Of a DNA stretch of 64,000 nucleotides, positions 56,419-64,000 are shown one piece after another; the stretch's first letter is position 1; the number at the start of each line of letters is the position of its first letter. The translations under genes were made by a program, and so were the position numbers. Source of the stretch: Catenuloplanes atrovinosus (GTDB lineage: Bacteria; Actinomycetota; Actinomycetes; Mycobacteriales; Micromonosporaceae); NCBI RefSeq assembly GCF_031458235.1, contig NZ_JAVDYB010000001.1, forward strand, positions 8,209,001 through 8,273,000, given 5' to 3'. The notes under the pieces were generated by a model, which saw only the letters and a list, made by a program, of their open reading frames with translations, had not been told where the DNA came from and searched no databases.

Positions 56419-57095
56419 TGTTTCGCAAGCGCGAAGAATTCACGTGAGGCCCGCGCCGATCTTGGTCTGGAGGATATACCCCACGGGCCTCGGAAGAAAA
56501 GAGAGGTGATGAATACCGCGATCATGGCGATATCGGTCAAGGCGTCGTTGGGAGTCTTCTATGTCGGGGCGGGCCCCGAGGGCGGCTGAGGAGCCGGCTG
56601 GTTGAAGTCGCGAACGCGCTGCCGGGTGGGCGCCGGTGCATCGGCGTGGAGGCCGACCATGTCTCCGCCGCGTTCCGGTGCCGCTGGATGTCTGGGCGGT
56701 CTTGCCGACCTGACTCGCGATGGAGGCCATGGCGGTCTTGCCGCGTGGGGCTGCGCGGCTGTAGGGGGCCGGGTGCCCGGCGTCGCCGGGATTGCGCCCG
56801 CTGGTTGCCCCGAGCGGGTTGTGGCGCCGGTCTCATATCATTGTGAAAAGCTTGTTTCGGCCACGAGAAATGGTTTCTTGTGGGTCGTGGGTCCCGTTCT
56901 TTATAGGTGTAAACCCGGTGTTCGGCTTTAGGTTTTTCTTGCCTCTTTCACGATGGGATGACAGGATTCCCGTCGAACGGCCCGCAGGGGGTCGTGGGCG
57001 AGGTGTTGATCCGCCGGGTGAGTTGGTCGCCCATGTCCGGCGGGGAGCCAGAGGCGAAACCGACGTCCTTGGTGTCAATCCAAGGAGACGCTCTC
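56419..57095. other. Accessory-to-operon transition: no clear gene upstream, leader DNA downstream
   Basis: 56419-56830 has only weak open frames without family character and may be decayed coding DNA; a stretch on the minus strand reads like a Pro-rich tail. 56838-56960 is AT-rich for this genome and carries a hairpin (CCACGAGAAA 56861-56870 with TTTCTTGTGG 56874-56883) and promoter boxes. From about 56915 the sequence looks like the 5' leader of the polysaccharide operon. Confidence 0.55.
56878..56907 (+). promoter_or_regulatory. Candidate promoter of the polysaccharide operon
   Basis: TTGTGG (56878-56883) and TATAGG (56902-56907) are 18 bases apart in an AT-rich stretch, and would start an RNA near 56915, about 470 bases before the glycosyltransferase gene. 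Confidence 0.45.
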
Positions 57096-57132
57096 ATGTT
57101 CAGTCTGAATGGTGGCTCCCCGTGCGGGGAGC
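56994..57132 (+). promoter_or_regulatory. Structured leader RNA with interleaved stems and Shine-Dalgarno sequestration
   Basis: Stem A, GTGGGCGA (56994-57001) with TCGCCCAT (57027-57034), interleaves with stem B, CCGCCGG (57011-57017) with CCGGCGG (57037-57043), as in a pseudoknot or a switch. GGGGAGCC (57042-57049) can pair with GGCTCCCC (57114-57121), which alternatively forms a hairpin with CGGGGAGC (57125-57132). CCTTGG (57067-57072) pairs with CCAAGG (57080-57085) and covers the AAGGAG of a short reading frame. No known riboswitch class is recognised. Confidence 0.5.
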
Positions 57133-57200
57133 TCGCATCCATCAGTTCCGGTGCGCCGGCCTTCGAGGCTCGGCGTCGCGTTCCGGCGTCATTCCGCTAG
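57096..57200 (+). CDS. Possible 34-residue leader peptide
   Basis: ATG 57096 stands 8 bases after AAGGAG and the frame runs 34 codons to TAG 57200: MFSLNGGSPCGELASISSG and onward to a basic end. No family is recognised. Its ribosome site lies within a hairpin, so translation could be part of a regulatory switch. It could equally be a chance frame in a leader RNA. Confidence 0.35.
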   Translation: MFSLNGGSPCGELASISSGAPAFEARRRVPASFR

Positions 57201-57383
57201 ACCGCTGAAATCGTCGGCGGCAGCGTAGCCACCGGCCGGACTGGTTCCCGCGATCGTCGTACCCCCGCGTTCTCGTGCCCTGGAAAGGGTGCTTGAGGAC
57301 GTGGTGACGGGTGCTGCGCGGGTTGTGAGCTCTTTCGCCTGACCGCGCTCTAGGAATGCGCGGATTTCGACAGGGAGTCGAAC

Positions 57384-58667
57384 GTGTCGGAGATATTCGA
57401 CGTCGTCTGGTCGTGGATCGTGGAGGCGGTGGGTCAGACCTCGTGGCGTGACCTCATGCCGCTGGGACTCGCCGGCATCTTCGTGTGGTGCCTGTGGCTG
57501 TACCGGGCCGTGCTGTCGCGGTTCGCGAGGCCGGTCGTGAACGACTTCCGGACCACCACGAGCGTGGTGGTGCCGGCCTACCGGGAGGACCCGGACATCC
57601 TGCTCGAGTGCCTGGACACCTGGCTGGAGCAGAACCCCACCGAGGTGATCGTGGTGCCGGATCTGGCGGACACCGAGGTGATCCGGCGGCTGCGGGCGGT
57701 CGAGGACCCGCGGGTACGGGTGATCCCGTTCCTGCACTCCGGGAAGCGCTCCGCGCTCGGCGTCGGCATCCGCGCGGCGACGAGCGAGATCGTGGTGCTG
57801 GTCGACTCGGACACGCGCTGGCTGCCGGGACTGCTGGACGCGGTGCAGATGCCGTTCGTGGACCCGCGGGTCGGTGGCGTCGGCACGCAGCAGAACGTGT
57901 ACCAGCGCACCACCAGCGTGTGGCGCCGGGTCGCTGACTGGCTGGTCAACCTGCGCTACTACGACTACGTGCCGGCGATGGGCCGGGCCGGGGCGGTGGC
58001 CTGCCTGTCCGGGCGGACCGCGGCGTACCGGCGGGCGGCGATCCTGCCCGTGGTGCCCAACCTGGAGGACGAGTTCTTCCTCGGCCGGCGGTGCGTGGCC
58101 GGCGACGACGGCCGGCTGACCTGGCTGGTGCTGGCGTCGGGTTACCAGACCGTGCACCAGTCGTCGGCCCGCGCGCTGTCGATGTTCCCGAGCTCGTTCC
58201 GGGCGTTCGTGAAGCAGCGGGTGCGGTGGAGCCGCAACTCGTACCGGACGTATCTGACCGCGCTGTGGAAGGGCTGGCTGTGGCGGGTGCCGATGGTCAC
58301 CAAGATCACCGTGCTGCAGATCCTGCTGACGCCGGTGACGATGGGCATGGCGCTCGGCTACCTGATCTTCAGCCGGCTGGAGCTGACCGGGCACTCGATC
58401 GTGCTGGCGCTGATCTGGCTGTTGCTCGGCCGGGGCGTGCGCGGCTTCTCGCACCTGCGCCGCCACCCGCAGGAGATCCTGCTGCTGCCGGTGACCGCGC
58501 TGGTGGTCATCTTCATCGCGCTGCCGATCAAGCTGTACGCGTTCGTGACCATGAACAAGCAGGGCTGGCTGACCCGCACCGCCGACTCGATCGGCGGCGA
58601 GGGGCAGAGCGCCACCACGCTGACCGCGCCGGTGCCGGCGCCCGTGCTGGTCGAGGAGACGGTGTGA
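57384..58667 (+). CDS. Processive family 2 glycosyltransferase (hyaluronan/alginate synthase-like)
   Basis: 427 residues. One N-terminal helix (about 25-45), GT-A domain with VVVPAYREDPD, DSD at 141-143, GDDGRLT at 240-246 and the QRVRW motif at 278-282, then about four helices (about 300-395). DxD, the catalytic GDD and QxxRW are the hallmarks of processive synthases such as hyaluronan synthase, NodC and Alg8. It would polymerise a nucleotide sugar and extrude the chain. No PilZ domain is present. GTG 57384 follows GGGAG. First gene of a coupled operon. Confidence 0.9.
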   Translation: MSEIFDVVWSWIVEAVGQTSWRDLMPLGLAGIFVWCLWLYRAVLSRFARPVVNDFRTTTSVVVPAYREDPDILLECLDTWLEQNPTEVIVVPDLADTEVIRRLRAVEDPRVRVIPFLHSGKRSALGVGIRAATSEIVVLVDSDTRWLPGLLDAVQMPFVDPRVGGVGTQQNVYQRTTSVWRRVADWLVNLRYYDYVPAMGRAGAVACLSGRTAAYRRAAILPVVPNLEDEFFLGRRCVAGDDGRLTWLVLASGYQTVHQSSARALSMFPSSFRAFVKQRVRWSRNSYRTYLTALWKGWLWRVPMVTKITVLQILLTPVTMGMALGYLIFSRLELTGHSIVLALIWLLLGRGVRGFSHLRRHPQEILLLPVTALVVIFIALPIKLYAFVTMNKQGWLTRTADSIGGEGQSATTLTAPVPAPVLVEETV

Positions 58668-60457
58668 GGTACCGCATCGCGGCCGCGCTCGGCGCGGCGA
58701 TCATGGCGGTGACGGTGATGCAGACCCCGGCGTCCGCCACCGCACCGGAGGACACCGAGGCGGCCGAGCGCCAGGCGGCGCTGGTCGTGGGCGAGGACAC
58801 CCGGCTGAACGCGGTCCGCGCGGTGACCAGCGTGGCCCGCATGCGCGGCGGCGACTGGACCAAGCCGTACCGGCTGGACACCGGCGACGGGTACACGCTG
58901 GTGCTGACCCAGCAGAAGGAGCCGTACACGGTCGCGGACCTGCTCAAGCTGGCGCCGCAGACGTTCGTGCGCCAGCCGGACGGCAGCTACCTGCTGACCG
59001 AGAACATCTACCTGAACCTGGGCGCGAAGCTGCGACTGTCCAATCCGGGCGGTCTGACGCTGAAGCTGGCCAGCAGCGCGAACGGCTTCGTCTCGATCGT
59101 GTCGTTCGGTGGCGACCTGACCATCGACGGCTCGGCGCAGGCGCCGACGAAGATCATGAGCTGGGACCCGCGGACCAGTACGACGGACACGCTGGTCGAC
59201 GACGGCCGCGCGTACATCCGCGCGATCGGCGGGCAGTTCTCCATGACGTACGCGTCGATCGAGGGCCTGGGCTTCTGGAGCGGCCGCACCGGCGGGCTGA
59301 GCCTGACCGGCACGGACCGGCCGAACACCGGCGGCGTCGAGGACACCAAGATCAGCGGTAACGCCGCGCGGGACAAGGCCAAGGAGGAGCGGCGCAACGG
59401 GGCCAACGTCGCGCCCGGTGCCGGCGACATCTACGCCTCGCCCACCGGCGAGCTGGTCGCGCCGGACACCCGGTTCGACGTGCCGGGCCTGTCCTACGTC
59501 TCCGGCTCGATCGACCACGCCACGATCAGCGGCAACGCGTTCGGGCTGTTCATCTCCAGCGCCACCGGCGTCAACATCACCGACTCCACGGTGGAGCGCA
59601 GCCTGCAGGACGGCGTGGTCATGCACCGCTTCGCGTCCAGCCTGGTGATCGAGAAGGTGACGTCCCGGAACAACGGTGGCGACGGGTTCGTGCTGTCCCG
59701 GGCCGCGCAGCAGGTGCGGATCAGCGACGCGGTCGCGGACCACAACGGCGGCAACGGCATCACCGTCAACGGGCTGCCGCTGGCCGAGGGCGCGTCCGCG
59801 TCCGGCCAGTTCGTCGGCGCGTACGGCTCGAACACGGTCGCGAACAGCGAGGTCACCCACAACGCCCGGTACGGCATCGAGGTGATCGGCGGCATCAACG
59901 TCGACGTGCAGAACAACGAGGTGGTCGGCGGCGAGGCCGGCATCGTCGCCCGCGAGGGCGCGGACCGGGTGACCATCACCGGCAACCGGGTGCGCGGCGC
60001 GGCCCGGCACGGCATCGCGGTCCGCGACGAGGTGACCGCCGCGACCGTGACCGGCAACATCGTCACCGACGTCGACAACGGCCTCTACGTCCGGGACTCG
60101 TCCGCGGAGGTGCGCGGCAACACGGTCGAGGAGGCGAAGAACCACGGCATCGCCATGGTCGGCACCGTCACCGGCTCGGTCGTCTCGCACAACGTGATCT
60201 CCGGGGTCGGGCCCAGCGCGCTGGACACCTCGCGCGCCGACGGCGACCTGACGACCGAGGACAACCAGGACGGCGCCTGGTACGACACCAGCTCGTTCTG
60301 GGTGAAGTTCCGGCACTACGCCAGCCCGATGACCATGCTGTGGACCGCGATCGTGCTGATCATCGCGTTCTCCGCGATCCAGGGCGTGCGCCGCCGCCGG
60401 ACCGGGTTCTTCCACCCGTACGAGAACACGAAGTCGCTGCGGGGGGCCTCGGCGTGA
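58664..60457 (+). CDS. Secreted, C-terminally anchored parallel beta-helix protein (AlgG/NosD-like)
   Basis: 597 residues: signal peptide 1-25 (cleavage after TPASA), a variable front, then many right-handed beta-helix turns (about 250-540) with repeated NxV/I-x-N steps such as GINVDVQNNEVVGGEAGIV and VTITGNRVRGAARHGIAV. A C-terminal helix follows (WTAIVLIIAFSAIQGV, about 565-580), with a basic cytoplasmic end. This fold includes polymannuronate C5-epimerases and polysaccharide lyases. It starts by GTGA overlap with the synthase gene, so it probably modifies that polymer outside the membrane. Confidence 0.87.
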   Translation: MRYRIAAALGAAIMAVTVMQTPASATAPEDTEAAERQAALVVGEDTRLNAVRAVTSVARMRGGDWTKPYRLDTGDGYTLVLTQQKEPYTVADLLKLAPQTFVRQPDGSYLLTENIYLNLGAKLRLSNPGGLTLKLASSANGFVSIVSFGGDLTIDGSAQAPTKIMSWDPRTSTTDTLVDDGRAYIRAIGGQFSMTYASIEGLGFWSGRTGGLSLTGTDRPNTGGVEDTKISGNAARDKAKEERRNGANVAPGAGDIYASPTGELVAPDTRFDVPGLSYVSGSIDHATISGNAFGLFISSATGVNITDSTVERSLQDGVVMHRFASSLVIEKVTSRNNGGDGFVLSRAAQQVRISDAVADHNGGNGITVNGLPLAEGASASGQFVGAYGSNTVANSEVTHNARYGIEVIGGINVDVQNNEVVGGEAGIVAREGADRVTITGNRVRGAARHGIAVRDEVTAATVTGNIVTDVDNGLYVRDSSAEVRGNTVEEAKNHGIAMVGTVTGSVVSHNVISGVGPSALDTSRADGDLTTEDNQDGAWYDTSSFWVKFRHYASPMTMLWTAIVLIIAFSAIQGVRRRRTGFFHPYENTKSLRGASA

Positions 60458-61575
60458 CACGCACCATCCCCGGCGGACCGGGCCTCTGGATCGGTGGTGC
60501 GGCGGCGGCGATCACCGTGGTGTCGCTGTCGGTGGCGCTCGCCGGCCGGTCGGCCGAGCCGCCGGCGGACCCGCCGGTCGCGGCCGTGACCGGCACCGCC
60601 GCGCCGGCGCCGATCAGCACCGCGGCGCCGCTGGCCACCGGCCCGATCGGCGCCGGCGCACCCGGTGGCGCCACGGCGGCCCCGGTGAGCTGCCCGGCCG
60701 CCACCGTCACGGTGGCGGACGCGGACGGGCTCACCGCGGCGCTGGCCGGCGCGCGGCCGGGCGCGGTGATCTCGCTGGCCGACGGGGTCTACCCCGGGCA
60801 GTTCGTCGCCGCGGTGCCGGGCGCCGCGGACGCGCCGATCACGCTCTGCGGCGGGCCCGGCGCGATCCTGGACGGCGGCGGCGTGAAGAAGGGCTACGGC
60901 CTGCACCTGAACGGCGCCAGCCACTGGCGGGTGCTCGGCTTCACGGTCCGCAACGCGCAGAAGGGCGTGATGGCGGACGGCGTCAGCTACACCACGATCG
61001 CCGGGCTGACCGTGGAGCAGATCGGCGACGAGGCCGTCCACCTGCGGAGGTTCAGCTCGGACAACGTGGTCGAGGGCAACACGATCCGCGGCACCGGGCT
61101 GCGCAAGCCGCAGTTCGGCGAGGGCGTCTACGTCGGCACCGCGGAGTCGAACTGGTGCGACATCACCGACTGCGCGCCGGACACCAGCGACCGCAACGTG
61201 GTCCGGAACAACGTGATCACCGCGGTCACCGCGGAGAACATCGACATCAAGGAGGGTACGACCGGCGGCGCCGTCGACGGGAACACCTTCGACGGTGCGG
61301 CGCTCTCCGGCGGGCACGCCGACTCCTGGGTCGACGTGAAGGGCAACGCCTGGACCGTCTCCGGTAACACGGGGACGAATTCCTCGCTCGACGGGTTCCA
61401 AACGCATTCCGTCGTGGACGGTTGGGGTAGGGGAAACGTCTTCACCCGCAACGTCGCGAACGTCAACGGGCCCGGTTACGGCTTCAACCTCACCCCGGTC
61501 GAGGACAACCGGGTCGCCTGCGACAACGAGGTCACCGGCGCTACCAAGGGCATCTCCAACACCCGCTGTTCCTGA
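60454..61575 (+). CDS. Second secreted parallel beta-helix protein, possible polysaccharide lyase/epimerase
   Basis: 373 residues. Signal anchor at about 9-29, a Pro/Ala linker (about 30-80), then beta-helix turns starting at VTVADADGLTAALAGARPGA and running through VVEGNTIRGTGL, NVVRNNVITAVTAENIDIKE and VDGNTFDGAAL. ISLADGVYPG at the front resembles PL6/chondroitinase B-type lyases and DUF1565 proteins. Start overlaps the previous stop (GTGA). With the first beta-helix protein it may trim or tailor the exopolysaccharide. Confidence 0.85.
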   Translation: MTRTIPGGPGLWIGGAAAAITVVSLSVALAGRSAEPPADPPVAAVTGTAAPAPISTAAPLATGPIGAGAPGGATAAPVSCPAATVTVADADGLTAALAGARPGAVISLADGVYPGQFVAAVPGAADAPITLCGGPGAILDGGGVKKGYGLHLNGASHWRVLGFTVRNAQKGVMADGVSYTTIAGLTVEQIGDEAVHLRRFSSDNVVEGNTIRGTGLRKPQFGEGVYVGTAESNWCDITDCAPDTSDRNVVRNNVITAVTAENIDIKEGTTGGAVDGNTFDGAALSGGHADSWVDVKGNAWTVSGNTGTNSSLDGFQTHSVVDGWGRGNVFTRNVANVNGPGYGFNLTPVEDNRVACDNEVTGATKGISNTRCS

Positions 61576-61600
61576 ACACTCATCACTTTGGGAGACCGCT

Positions 61601-62923
61601 GTGAACACCCCTCGTCTCACCGTCATCGGCACCGGCTACCTCGGCGCGACGCACGCGATCTGCATGGCCGTGCTCGGCTTCGAGGTGCTCGGCGTCGACG
61701 TGGACCAGGCCAAGATCGACCGGCTCGCCTCCGGTGAGGTGCCGTTCTTCGAGCCGGGTCTGCCCGAGCTGCTCGCCAAGGCGCTGGAGTCCGGGCGGCT
61801 GCGCTTCACCACCTCGTTCCAGGAGGCCGCGGAGTTCGGCGACGTGCACTTCATCTGCGTCGGCACGCCGCAGAAGCAGGGCTCGCACGCGGCGGACATG
61901 ACCTACGTGGACGCGTCGGTCAGCGCGCTCGCCGCGCACCTCACCCGCAAGGCGCTGGTCGTCGGCAAGTCCACGGTCCCGGTCGGCACCGCCGCCCGGC
62001 TGACCGCGCTGGTCAAGGAGCTGGCCCCGGCCGGTGACGAGGTCGAGCTGGCCTGGAACCCGGAGTTCCTGCGCGAGGGCTTCGCGGTCGAGGACACCAT
62101 GAAGCCGGACCGCCTGGTCTTCGGCGTCGCGTCGGCGTGGGCCGAGGAGCGGCTGCGCGCCGCGTTCGAGCCGGTGCTGGCGCAGGGCGTACCGGTGAAG
62201 GTCACCGACCTGGCCACCGCGGAACTGGTGAAGGTCGCGGCGAACTCGTTCCTGGCCACCAAGATCTCGTACATCAACGCGATGGCCGAGGTGTGCGAGG
62301 CGACCGGCGCGGACGTGCACGACCTGGCCGAGGCGCTGGCGTTCGACACCCGGATCGGCGGCCGGTTCCTGCGGCCCGGCCTCGGCTTCGGCGGCGGCTG
62401 CCTGCCCAAGGACATCCGCGCGTTCATGGCCCGCGCCGAGGAGCTCGGCGTCGGTCAGGCGGTCGGCTTCCTCCGCGAGATCGACGGCATCAACCAGCGC
62501 CGCCGGGCCCGTACCGTGGACCTGGTCACCGAGCTGGCCGGCGGCGACGTGGCCGGCAAGCGGATCGCGGCGCTCGGCGCCGCGTTCAAGCCCAACTCCG
62601 ACGACATCCGCGACGCGCCCGCGCTGGACGTGGCGAGCACCCTGCACCGGCTCGGCGCCCGGGTGACCGTCTTCGACCCGGCCGCGATGGAGAACGCCAA
62701 GCGCGTCCACCCGGAGCTGTCCTACGGCGAGAGCGCCCTGGACGCGGCCCGCGACGCGGACGTGGTCGTGCTGCTCACCGAGTGGACCGAGTTCCGCGAG
62801 ATCGACCCGGCCGCGATGGCCGCGGTCGTCGCCGGCCCGTCCATCGTGGACGGCCGGCACGCGCTGGACCCGGCCGAGTGGCGCGCCGCGGGCTGGGAGT
62901 ACCGGGCGCTGGGCCGCCCGTAA
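61601..62923 (+). CDS. ugd: UDP-glucose 6-dehydrogenase
   Basis: 440 residues. NAD site VIGTGYLGATHAICMAV (8-24), the WNPEFLREGFAVED region, catalytic C267 in FGGGCLPKD, and the C-terminal UDP-sugar domain with GAAFKPNSDDIRDAPAL. The enzyme oxidises UDP-glucose twice to UDP-glucuronate. A GDP-mannose dehydrogenase (AlgD) is an alternative from the same family, but the sequence reads closer to UGD. GTG 61601 follows GGGAGA. It is the last gene of the operon and gives its likely sugar donor. Confidence 0.92.
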   Translation: MNTPRLTVIGTGYLGATHAICMAVLGFEVLGVDVDQAKIDRLASGEVPFFEPGLPELLAKALESGRLRFTTSFQEAAEFGDVHFICVGTPQKQGSHAADMTYVDASVSALAAHLTRKALVVGKSTVPVGTAARLTALVKELAPAGDEVELAWNPEFLREGFAVEDTMKPDRLVFGVASAWAEERLRAAFEPVLAQGVPVKVTDLATAELVKVAANSFLATKISYINAMAEVCEATGADVHDLAEALAFDTRIGGRFLRPGLGFGGGCLPKDIRAFMARAEELGVGQAVGFLREIDGINQRRRARTVDLVTELAGGDVAGKRIAALGAAFKPNSDDIRDAPALDVASTLHRLGARVTVFDPAAMENAKRVHPELSYGESALDAARDADVVVLLTEWTEFREIDPAAMAAVVAGPSIVDGRHALDPAEWRAAGWEYRALGRP

Positions 62924-63047
62924 CCGTCGCTCCACCCGGACGGCCCTGGCGAGAATCTCGCGCCCGATGGCGCGGAAACACACTCGTTGGGGCCGTCCGG
63001 CTTCCCTAGACTCGGGAACCGTCGGCCACGGGGGAAGGGGAGCAGTC

Positions 63048-63686
63048 ATGGACACCGCACGGACGGTCAGCATCGACACGCCGGAGGAACTGCGCGCGCT
63101 GCTCGGCACGCCGGTGCCGCGCGCGGTCAACAAGGAGCGCGTCGCGCTGCACGAGCGGGACCGGGAGTGGCTGGCCGCCTCCCCGTTCTGCGTCATCTCC
63201 ACCTCGGCCGCGGACGGCACCTGCGACGCCTCGCCCAAGGGCGACCCGCCCGGCTTCACGCTGGTGCTGGACGACACCACGATCGCGATCCCGGAGCGGC
63301 CGGGCAACCGCCGCGCCGACGGCTACCTCAACGTGCTGACCAACCCGCACGTCGGCCTGCTCTACCTGATCCCCGGCCGCACCGAGACGCTGCGGATCAA
63401 CGGCCGGGCGCGCCTGATCCGCGACGCGCCCTACTTCGAGGACATGGTCGTCAAGGGCCACCGGCCGGTCCTGGCGCTGGAGGTGGAGATCGAGCAGATC
63501 TTCTTCCACTGCGCCAAGGCGTTCCTCCGGTCCGCGCTGTGGAAGCCGGAGACCTGGCACCCGGAGGTCCTGCCCAGCCACGCCCGCCTGGTCAAGGACG
63601 TCCAGCCGCAGGCGGCGGAGACGCTGGAGCAACTGGAGGCCTACTACGGCCCCAGCTACCTGGAGACGCTCTACCGCGCCAGGTAG
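63048..63686 (+). CDS. FMN-dependent PPOX-type flavoprotein, MSMEG_1061 family
   Basis: 212 residues. Split-barrel fold: CVISTSAADGTCDASPKGDP (FMN phosphate region), IAIPERPGNRRADGYLNVLT, VGLLYLIPGRTETLRINGRA and a C-terminal FHCAKAFLRSALWKPETW. These strings identify the MSMEG_1061-type flavoprotein family; its substrate is unknown. ATG 63048 is chosen because GGGGAG precedes it by 7 bases. The 3' end overlaps the convergent membrane gene by 16 bases. Confidence 0.88.
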   Translation: MDTARTVSIDTPEELRALLGTPVPRAVNKERVALHERDREWLAASPFCVISTSAADGTCDASPKGDPPGFTLVLDDTTIAIPERPGNRRADGYLNVLTNPHVGLLYLIPGRTETLRINGRARLIRDAPYFEDMVVKGHRPVLALEVEIEQIFFHCAKAFLRSALWKPETWHPEVLPSHARLVKDVQPQAAETLEQLEAYYGPSYLETLYRAR

Positions 63687-63994
63687 GCGAACCGGCCGCG
63701 GGCCCACCGCAGCACCCGCGGCCCCCACCCGGACAGCAGGAACAGCGCGAGCAGCAGCGCCGTCGCCACCGGCACGGTGATGGCCTTCGGGATCTCGCTG
63801 AAGAGCACCGCCACGGCGCGGATCGCGACGAAGAACAACCCGACGCTCACCAGCCAGCGGGTGATCGGTGGGATGCCGTCGATCGCGTCCGCGGCGCGGT
63901 TCGCGCCCATCGCGAGCGCCCGGCCCGTCCTGCGGCGCGCCCGTCGCAGGACGGACGGTGGCCGGGGGATCTCCGCCGGGTCCCGGGCCGGCAT
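63671..63994 (-). CDS. Small membrane protein of unknown function
   Basis: 107 residues: Arg-rich head (RRARRRTGRALAMGANRAAD), two helices (WLVSVGLFFVAIRAVAVLF, about 47-65; ITVPVATALLLALFLLSGWG, about 72-91) and a basic end. The start ATG is 6 bases from the window edge, so an earlier start cannot be excluded. I do not recognise a family. Confidence 0.65.
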   Translation of the reverse strand: MPARDPAEIPRPPSVLRRARRRTGRALAMGANRAADAIDGIPPITRWLVSVGLFFVAIRAVAVLFSEIPKAITVPVATALLLALFLLSGWGPRVLRWARGRFAYLAR

Positions 63995-64000
63995 GTCGAC

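Noticed and set aside
56440-56931. Several 60-110 codon frames on both strands upstream of the polysaccharide operon
   Set aside because: None has a ribosome site plus family-like sequence; they may be decayed coding DNA.
56994-57132. Known c-di-GMP or c-di-AMP riboswitch
   Set aside because: The core sequences I know for GEMM and ydaO classes are not present; only stems without a matching conserved core are seen.

Overview
The window is about 72 percent GC, uses many GTG starts and GTGA/ATGA stop-start overlaps, and carries gene families typical of Actinobacteria (KorAB, DUF3117, TatB-HtrA-Mrp block, MSMEG_1061-type flavoprotein, SigE-family sigma factor, DUF6758-type zinc-ribbon protein). 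It is best placed in the Micromonosporaceae (Actinoplanes, Catenuloplanes or Micromonospora group). This is an inference from gene content; there is no rRNA or marker gene to settle it. Most of it is chromosomal core with islands of accessory DNA.

Layout. 1-7.7 kb: a truncated TPR regulator, a secreted phospholipase A2, the 2-oxoacid:ferredoxin oxidoreductase pair korAB divergent from a lone nuoA, then DivIVA-domain, SRPBCC, tag and an unknown gene. 8.4-12.7 kb: enoyl-CoA hydratase plus PaaX regulator, DUF3117, pepA, O-methyltransferase. 12.9-19.6 kb: a secreted mannanase sits where sigE-rseA is expected, then htrA, tatB, mrp, a DUF1003 protein and an MgtE-N/CBS protein. 19.6-23.3 kb: PhzF, an array of hairpin repeats, and an intact IS481-type insertion that splits a two-gene operon. 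23.4-35.9 kb: transporter, CoA lyase, SDR, an FAD monooxygenase with a GntR-TetR fusion regulator, a LexA-box radical SAM gene, a LacI-controlled sugar oxidoreductase/isomerase pair, thioredoxin. 36.5-46.3 kb: SpoU methyltransferase, small membrane and PH-domain proteins, a sigma factor with a membrane-anchored partner, PHP, MarC, RecB-like nuclease, MpaB, Fur, DUF2231. 46.7-54.4 kb: a block syntenic with Mycobacterium Rv0991c-Rv0996 (FmdB/Ruc-type protein with a CIRCE operator, 5-formyl-THF cyclo-ligase, galU, moeA/Glp, rimJ, GlpR-like), into which a GAF-GGDEF diguanylate cyclase gene is placed. 54.4-57.2 kb: tRNA-Ala followed by a lower-GC accessory patch with a duplicated module, a minisatellite and a pseudogene. 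57.4-62.9 kb: a tightly coupled exopolysaccharide operon (processive GT2 synthase, two parallel beta-helix proteins, UDP-glucose dehydrogenase) behind a long, structured leader. The end holds a flavoprotein and a small membrane protein.

How the parts connect. GalU would make UDP-glucose and the UDP-glucose dehydrogenase would oxidise it to UDP-glucuronate. The GT2 enzyme could then polymerise this, and the beta-helix proteins could epimerise or cleave the polymer outside the cell; the GGDEF protein may supply a c-di-GMP signal. The two signals that best fit something undescribed are (a) a family of long inverted repeats with arms TTTGCTCTGCTTACC, seen eight times, mostly between convergent genes, with compensatory base changes, and (b) the polysaccharide operon with its structured leader RNA.
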